The position numbers and the translations under genes were made by a program. From Rhodopseudomonas palustris (GTDB taxonomy: Bacteria; Pseudomonadota; Alphaproteobacteria; Rhizobiales; Xanthobacteraceae): a stretch of 64,000 bases of DNA. The stretch is taken from contig JACRJB010000053.1 in the NCBI GenBank assembly GCA_016215605.1, forward strand, positions 248,001 through 312,000. Direction: 5' to 3'. Positions within the stretch are counted from its first letter, which is position 1, and each line of letters starts with the position of its first letter. Below the pieces are notes generated by a model. It was given only the letters and a program-made list of their open reading frames with translations, did no database searches and was not told where the DNA came from. Shown piece after piece: positions 59,710 to 64,000 of the stretch.

Positions 59710-61659
59710 TCAGCGGCCGAACAGCTGCTTCATGATCGCGTTCATGGCCGCGTCGTTGTCGGTCCGCTCGGGCGCGGGGGCCGCGCCCGGTTGCGGCGCG
59801 GGCGGTTGTGCCGGCTGCGCGCCGCGCGACGCACCGGCGCCGCCGCTCTGAAGCCCCTGCTGGATCAGTCGGCCGATGCTCTCGCCGAGCGCGCCGCCGA
59901 GCGGGCTGTCTGCCCCCGGCGTGCCCGCCGCCCCACCCGCGCTCGCGCCGCCGCCGCCAAGCGCGCCGAACAGCCCCTTGCCCATCTCGCGCAGCCGCGC
60001 ATAGGTCGCGTCCGGATTGTCGAGGATGCCGGCGGCGTCGGGGAAGATCCGCGGCGACGCCCACGGGCCTTCAATCATCACCGGAATGCCGAGGCCGACC
60101 GGCTCGCCACTCGCGGCGCCCTGTCCCGGCGCGCTCTGGCCCTGCGTGGTCAGCACCAGCTTCGGCTCGACCTTGAGCACCAGCGTCTTGGCGCCAAGAT
60201 CGATGGTGCCGGCCCCGGTCATCCGCACCAGCGGACCGGCCAGCGCCAGATCGGCGGTCGCGGCCTTGCCCTGGTCGATCCGGAACGAGGCGCCGAGCTG
60301 GGTCAGGTCGGTGGCTTCGGTGGCGTTCTCCTGCCATCCGGACAGCGTCGTGGTGGTCAGATTGCGGATCATCCGCGCGACGTTGAGGCCGCGGATTTCG
60401 CCGTCGCGGACGCTGACGAAGGCGGTGCCGGAGAATCCGGACATGATCGCGCGCTGGCTGTCGCCGCTGGCGCGCAGCGCCAGCTTGGCCTGCATCTTGC
60501 CGTCGATCTTGTCGAATTCGGCGAGGCCCTTGAGCAGCGGCAGCGCCCGGACGCCGTCGAGGTCGCCGCGCAGGGTGAATGACGGCGTGCGCTGCGAGGC
60601 GTCGAGGCCGAGCTGGCCCTCCGCCTCGCCGCCATAGACACCGATCTGCGAGAATTGTGCGGTGACCACGCCATTCGCCAGCTTGGCGTCGATCGACGCC
60701 GGGGCGAAATGCGCCGCGCCGAGATTGAGTTCGGCCGCCGACAGCCGAAGATTGGCGTCGATGTAGTTGAGGCCGGACAAGTCGATCCGCGCGTCGCTCC
60801 ACGGCGCGCCGGGTTCGGTCGGCTTGCGCGGATTGCCAAGGTCGAGTCGCTGGAAATCGAGGTCGAGCTTGAGCTGCGGCTTGCCGGCGAGATCGGCCGA
60901 GGCCCAGCCGTTGAAGGCGCCGTCACCCAGCGTGCCGGACAGGCTGTTGATCTGCAGCAGCGTGCCGCGCAGCCGGACTTCGGCCTTGGCGGCCAGCGGT
61001 CCGCTCAACAGGTCGGGGGCATCGAGCTTGATCTCGACCGGGGCCGGTTGCGCCTCGGCCGCGGGCTGTGTTGCCTTGATCTCGAACCGCGCGGGCTTGC
61101 CGGCGAGCTGCACGCCGCCGACCGCGCTGACGTTCCGCTCCGCGTCGAGACGGATCTCGGCGTTGATGCCGTCGATCCGGTCCTCGATGCGGTCGGCGGC
61201 ATTCGCCATCACCACCGCGCCGTCCTTGATCGTGATGCGGTCGATCGCCGCGTCGAGCTTCTTGCCGCTGGTCGCCGCAGGCTTGCCGGCCGCGGCGCGG
61301 TCGCGGATCAGCGGGACGCGGATTTCCGGCCTGGTCAGCGTCAACTCGGTGACGCGGGGGGCACCCGAGATGACGCTGCCGAGCGGCAATTCGGCGCGGA
61401 CGCTGCCGATGGTGATCCGGCTGTCGGGATTGCGATCGTTCGGGTCCTGCACCGTGACGTCGTTCAGCGTGACGCTGAAGCCCGGAAACAGGCTGACCTT
61501 GCTGGCGCCGGCGATCGTGATCCGATAGCCGGTATCACGCTCGACGCGGGACTGGATCGCCGAGGTCACGGCGCCCGATGGAATTCCGACGGTAAGCAGC
61601 AGCACGGCCGCGGCGACGATCACGGCGGCGACGATGCCGGCAATCTTGCTGAACTTCAT
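59710..61659 (-). CDS. AsmA-family protein
   Basis: 649 residues. An N-terminal membrane segment (IAGIVAAVIVAAAVLLLTVGIPSGAV) is followed by the AsmA start (GYRITIAGASKVSLFPGFSVTLNDV split) and long repeating beta-rich stretches. GEIRGLNVARMIRNL and VRMTGAGTIDLGAKTLVLKV are the usual C-terminal motifs. AsmA-like proteins span the periplasm and are thought to move or organise phospholipids for the outer membrane. The last 100 residues are low-complexity Gly/Pro/Ala (GGGASAGGAAGTPG) ahead of MKQLFGR. It is convergent with nothing and starts 267 bp from the Crp gene, divergently. Confidence 0.87.
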   Translation of the reverse strand: MKFSKIAGIVAAVIVAAAVLLLTVGIPSGAVTSAIQSRVERDTGYRITIAGASKVSLFPGFSVTLNDVTVQDPNDRNPDSRITIGSVRAELPLGSVISGAPRVTELTLTRPEIRVPLIRDRAAAGKPAATSGKKLDAAIDRITIKDGAVVMANAADRIEDRIDGINAEIRLDAERNVSAVGGVQLAGKPARFEIKATQPAAEAQPAPVEIKLDAPDLLSGPLAAKAEVRLRGTLLQINSLSGTLGDGAFNGWASADLAGKPQLKLDLDFQRLDLGNPRKPTEPGAPWSDARIDLSGLNYIDANLRLSAAELNLGAAHFAPASIDAKLANGVVTAQFSQIGVYGGEAEGQLGLDASQRTPSFTLRGDLDGVRALPLLKGLAEFDKIDGKMQAKLALRASGDSQRAIMSGFSGTAFVSVRDGEIRGLNVARMIRNLTTTTLSGWQENATEATDLTQLGASFRIDQGKAATADLALAGPLVRMTGAGTIDLGAKTLVLKVEPKLVLTTQGQSAPGQGAASGEPVGLGIPVMIEGPWASPRIFPDAAGILDNPDATYARLREMGKGLFGALGGGGASAGGAAGTPGADSPLGGALGESIGRLIQQGLQSGGAGASRGAQPAQPPAPQPGAAPAPERTDNDAAMNAIMKQLFGR

Positions 61660-61842
61660 CTCACCTTCCCAGGCGTCACGTCCGGCGCGCGGCGCGTATC
61701 ACCGCTGGTTGCGACACCGAACCGCTCCGACATTGATCCGATGTGTACGACCGGATCGTGGCCGATCAAATCGCAATTTCGGATCGACGGCGAGGCTGGT
61801 GCGGACCATTGGGCAAAATACCGCAGTGAAAATCGAACATTC

Positions 61843-61858
61843 TGTGACGCGTGGCACA
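61843..61858. promoter_or_regulatory. CRP-like binding site TGTGA-N6-GCACA
   Basis: TGTGACGCGTGGCACA matches the CRP consensus TGTGA-N6-TCACA at 9 of 10 conserved positions. It lies 68 bp upstream of the Crp-family gene at 61927 and 183 bp from the divergent AsmA start, suiting autoregulation and possibly control of AsmA. Confidence 0.55.
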
Positions 61859-61926
61859 TTTCTTTTGAACCATTGCGCCGTTCGCGCGGCTAAACGGTAC
61901 ACGGAAACAGGGGGACGATCATCGCG

Positions 61927-62607
61927 ATGAGTACGCAGGCCGAGTTCGCGGTGATCCTGAAGATGAATCCGCTGTTCGCCGATCTGGGTCCCGAGGAATT
62001 GCAGCGGATCGCCGGGCTGTGCCACACCCAGCAGCTCAATGCCGGCGAACTGCTGTTTCAGAAGGGCGACGACGGCGGCGCGCTGTTCGGCGTGCGGCGC
62101 GGCCAGATCCGGATCGAGACCGGCGCTTCGGACGGCAGCCGGCTGACCCTGAACTTCCTCGGCCCCGGCGATCTGTTCGGTGAAGTCGCGGTGCTCGACG
62201 GCCAGAGCCGCACCGCCGACGCCACGGCGGGCGAGCCCACCGAATTGTTCGTGCTGCGGCGGGAGGATTTCCTCAGCCATCTCGAGCGCGAGCCGAAAGT
62301 CGCCGTCAAGCTGATTGCGCTGCTGTGCCAGCGGATTCGCTGGATGAGCGAACGCATGGAGGAATCGGTGTTGCAGCCGTTGCCGGTACGGCTGGCGCGG
62401 CGACTATGCGCGCTGGCGGCGGACTTCGGTGCCGAGGTGCACATCTCGCAGGAGCAGCTCGGCGTGTTCGTCGGCGCCGCGCGCGAGAGCGTCAATCGTC
62501 AGCTGCAGAGCTGGCGCAAGGACGGCATCCTCGACCTCCACCGCGGCCGCATCCTGCTGAAGAACATGACCCGCCTCACCCAGGTCGCCCGCAGCCAGGA
62601 GCGGTGA
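61927..62607 (+). CDS. Crp/Fnr-family transcriptional regulator (cNMP-binding type)
   Basis: 226 residues. Residues about 10-125 are the cNMP-binding beta roll, with the phosphate-binding cassette pattern FGEVAVLDGQSRTADA (G-E-x-A then R-T-A), which in Crp contacts cyclic nucleotide. It lacks the N-terminal Cys cluster of Fnr. Residues 150-220 hold the winged helix with ISQEQLGVFVGAARESVNRQL. A CRP-like box lies 68 bp upstream. A class III cyclase gene is two genes away, so a local cyclase-receptor pair is plausible. Confidence 0.9.
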   Translation: MSTQAEFAVILKMNPLFADLGPEELQRIAGLCHTQQLNAGELLFQKGDDGGALFGVRRGQIRIETGASDGSRLTLNFLGPGDLFGEVAVLDGQSRTADATAGEPTELFVLRREDFLSHLEREPKVAVKLIALLCQRIRWMSERMEESVLQPLPVRLARRLCALAADFGAEVHISQEQLGVFVGAARESVNRQLQSWRKDGILDLHRGRILLKNMTRLTQVARSQER

Positions 62608-63071
62608 GACTCTCAAGCGGCGAGCATTGGTCCCTCATGGTGAGGAGCTCGGCGGCGCGAAGCGCGGCCGGGCGTCTCGAACCATGAGGCGGCACGGCGC
62701 CGCATTGCGCAAGCATGTACCGCGTGGCCATCCTGCGAGACGCCCCGCTTCACCCGAAGGGCTTCGCGGGCCAGCTCAGAGCCTGACGAAAAATTCGGGC
62801 AGCAGAATCAGCTGTTTTTGGATCGCTCATTTCGCGATTAGTTCCGTCATGGCCGGGCTTGTCCCGGCCATCCACGCCCTTTTCGCAGCTTTCGCTGCAA
62901 GACGTGGATGCCCGGCACAAGGCCGGGCATGACGAGTTGAAACGAAAGTACCTGATCTTATTGGCCGCTCTTTTCGGTCAGGCTTTCAGGATGAGGTCGG
63001 CGAGGTCGGAGGCGCTTGTCGTCTTGCCATAGGGCAAACGCGGCTGAATGGCATGCCGCGCTGTCACCTGC
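62608..63071. other. Intergenic region with two repeat elements
   Basis: 464 bp between the convergent Crp and RND genes. It holds a CCTCATGGTGAGGAGC...CGAACCATGAGG element (62632-62689, same family as 26579/26645) and the CGTCATGGCCGGG palindromic repeat (62845-62934). The 88-residue track ORF at 62978 overlaps the RND gene antiparallel to nothing useful and is rejected. No gene seen. Confidence 0.65.
62845..62934. repeat. Palindromic intergenic repeat, CGTCATGGCCGGGCTTGTCCCGG type
   Basis: CGTCATGGCCGGGCTTGTCC and GGCACAAGGCCGGGCATGACG (slightly degenerate) enclose TTTTCGCAGCTTTCGCTGCAA, itself a small hairpin. Third full copy of this family in the window. Confidence 0.85.
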
Positions 63072-64000
63072 CTACTTGCTCCGCCAGAACGGTGCTTTCT
63101 TAGCTGGCTCCAGACTTGCGGGGGCTGGAGCCGCGGACACAGTGGCCGCCGCCGCAGCCGGGCTCGGCTTCGTGTCCACATCGTCGTCGTCGTGATGATG
63201 GCTGAGCAGCATCTTGCCGAACCGCCAGATGAACCGGCCGACATCGTCCATCATCATGAACATCGCCGGCACGAAGATCAGCGACAGCACCGTCGAGAAG
63301 ATCAGGCCGCCGATCACCGCGAGCGCCATCGGCGAGCGGAATTCGCCGCCGGCGCCGAACGCCAGCGCGCTGGGCATCATGCCGGCGACCATTGCGATGG
63401 TGGTCATCACGATCGGGCGGGCGCGCTTCTGGCCGGCGTCGATCATCGCCTCTTCGCGGCTCTTGCCGTCGCGGATCGCCTCGATGGCGAATTCGACCAG
63501 CATGATCGCGTTCTTGGTGACGATGCCCATCAGCATCAGGATGCCGATCCACACCGGCGTGGTGAGCTGCTTGCCGGTGAGCAGCAGCGCGCCGACCGCG
63601 CCGCCGATCGAGAGCGGCAGCGAGAACAGGATGGTGAGCGGCTGCAGGAAAGTGCCGAACAGCAGCACCAGCACCGCATAGACCATCATCAGGCCGGCGG
63701 TGATGGCGGTGGCAAAGCCTTCGGAGAGCTCGTTGAGGCTTTCGGCGTCGCCGGACGGGCTCACCTTGACGCCCTTGGGCAGGCTCTTCATGACCGGAAG
63801 GTCGTAGATCGCCTTGGTGGCATCGCCGAGCGCGGAATTGCCGACGAGGTCGGCGGCGACAGTCGCTTGCCGCTCGCGGTCGTAGCGATTGATGCTGGTC
63901 GGCCCCTGGTCGAGCTGGATGTCGGCGACGACCGAGAGCGGCACACCGCCGCGTTCGCCACGCTGGCCGAGCGGCACGCGCAGTTGCTGCAGCATCGACA
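63072..64000 (-). CDS. RND efflux transporter permease (AcrB family), C-terminal part
   Basis: Partial: the gene continues past the right edge, with about 309 codons visible. The C-terminal transmembrane half is clear: FATAITAGLMMVYAVLVLLFGTFLQPLTILFSLPLS in parts, the family motif GIVTKNAIMLVEFAIEAIRDGKSREEAMIDAGQKRARPIVMTT in parts, and SLIFVPAMFMMMDDV. The tail after the last segment has a HHHDDDDVD stretch and an Ala/Pro linker. Members export hydrophobic compounds or metals with an adaptor and TolC. The adaptor may lie off the window. Confidence 0.93.
   Translation of the reverse strand, partial: SMLQQLRVPLGQRGERGGVPLSVVADIQLDQGPTSINRYDRERQATVAADLVGNSALGDATKAIYDLPVMKSLPKGVKVSPSGDAESLNELSEGFATAITAGLMMVYAVLVLLFGTFLQPLTILFSLPLSIGGAVGALLLTGKQLTTPVWIGILMLMGIVTKNAIMLVEFAIEAIRDGKSREEAMIDAGQKRARPIVMTTIAMVAGMMPSALAFGAGGEFRSPMALAVIGGLIFSTVLSLIFVPAMFMMMDDVGRFIWRFGKMLLSHHHDDDDVDTKPSPAAAAATVSAAPAPASLEPAKKAPFWRSK

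Noticed and set aside
62978-63244. 88-residue ORF overlapping the RND gene end
   Set aside because: Out of frame with the RND gene on the same strand; Ser/Arg-rich shadow.

Overview
This is a GC-rich (about two-thirds G+C by eye) chromosomal window from an alphaproteobacterium. The gene set points to Rhodopseudomonas or a close Bradyrhizobium relative: a ferredoxin-linked pyruvate oxidoreductase, a molybdate uptake system with ModE and Mop, a protocatechuate 4,5-cleavage cluster, a class I lysyl-tRNA synthetase, and many small palindromic intergenic repeats of the kinds common in that family. No rRNA, tRNA, CRISPR array, transposase or phage gene was seen. The genus is inference from gene content only.

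Region by region. 1-4 kb: the 5' end of a branched-chain-type binding protein, an acyl-CoA synthetase, an AraC regulator and a quinone-reductase-like MDR protein. 4-12 kb: two overlapping genes encode a pyruvate:ferredoxin oxidoreductase carrying its own C-terminal ferredoxin and an Nfn-type (GltD-like plus PyrK-like) flavoprotein; an FNR/FixK-like box lies upstream. 12-19 kb: a molybdenum region with a DUF2478 gene, an outer-membrane protein, mop, modE, modABC and a second DUF2478 gene. Two near-identical Mo-box-like sites precede the first DUF2478 gene and the mop/modE pair. 19-26.5 kb: a PatA-like subtilase homologue that appears to lack its catalytic Ser and oxyanion Asn, a winged-helix/TolB/TPR regulator, and a 1490-residue fusion of a cytochrome P450, a membrane anchor and a DyP-type peroxidase.

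26.5-27.9 kb is a gene-poor island of repeats around a possible structured RNA with a good promoter. 28-33.5 kb holds small conserved proteins, a thioesterase, a nitronate-monooxygenase-like protein, a DedA/YqaA membrane protein and an unlinked hisE. 33.6-43 kb is the lig cluster, read leftward: TctC-type binding protein, LysR regulator, tautomerase, LigJ, LigK, an extra 6PGDH-like dehydrogenase, LigI, LigA, LigB, LigC. It covers ring cleavage of protocatechuate (and possibly gallate) to pyruvate and oxaloacetate.

43-64 kb is mixed housekeeping and signalling: an old-yellow-enzyme homologue, an HBM-type chemoreceptor, a KstD-like flavoprotein, a ClpP-like periplasmic protein, SCO1, a MshEN-GT2 glycosyltransferase, a periplasmic binding protein, lysS, a small membrane protein, an orphan HlyD-type adaptor, a Cache/HAMP/GAF nucleotidyl cyclase, an AsmA protein, a Crp-family regulator with a CRP-like box in front of it, and the 3' end of an RND pump gene.

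Most ORF-track lines, especially the long Arg/Ala-rich ones antisense to these genes, are frame shadows and are omitted.
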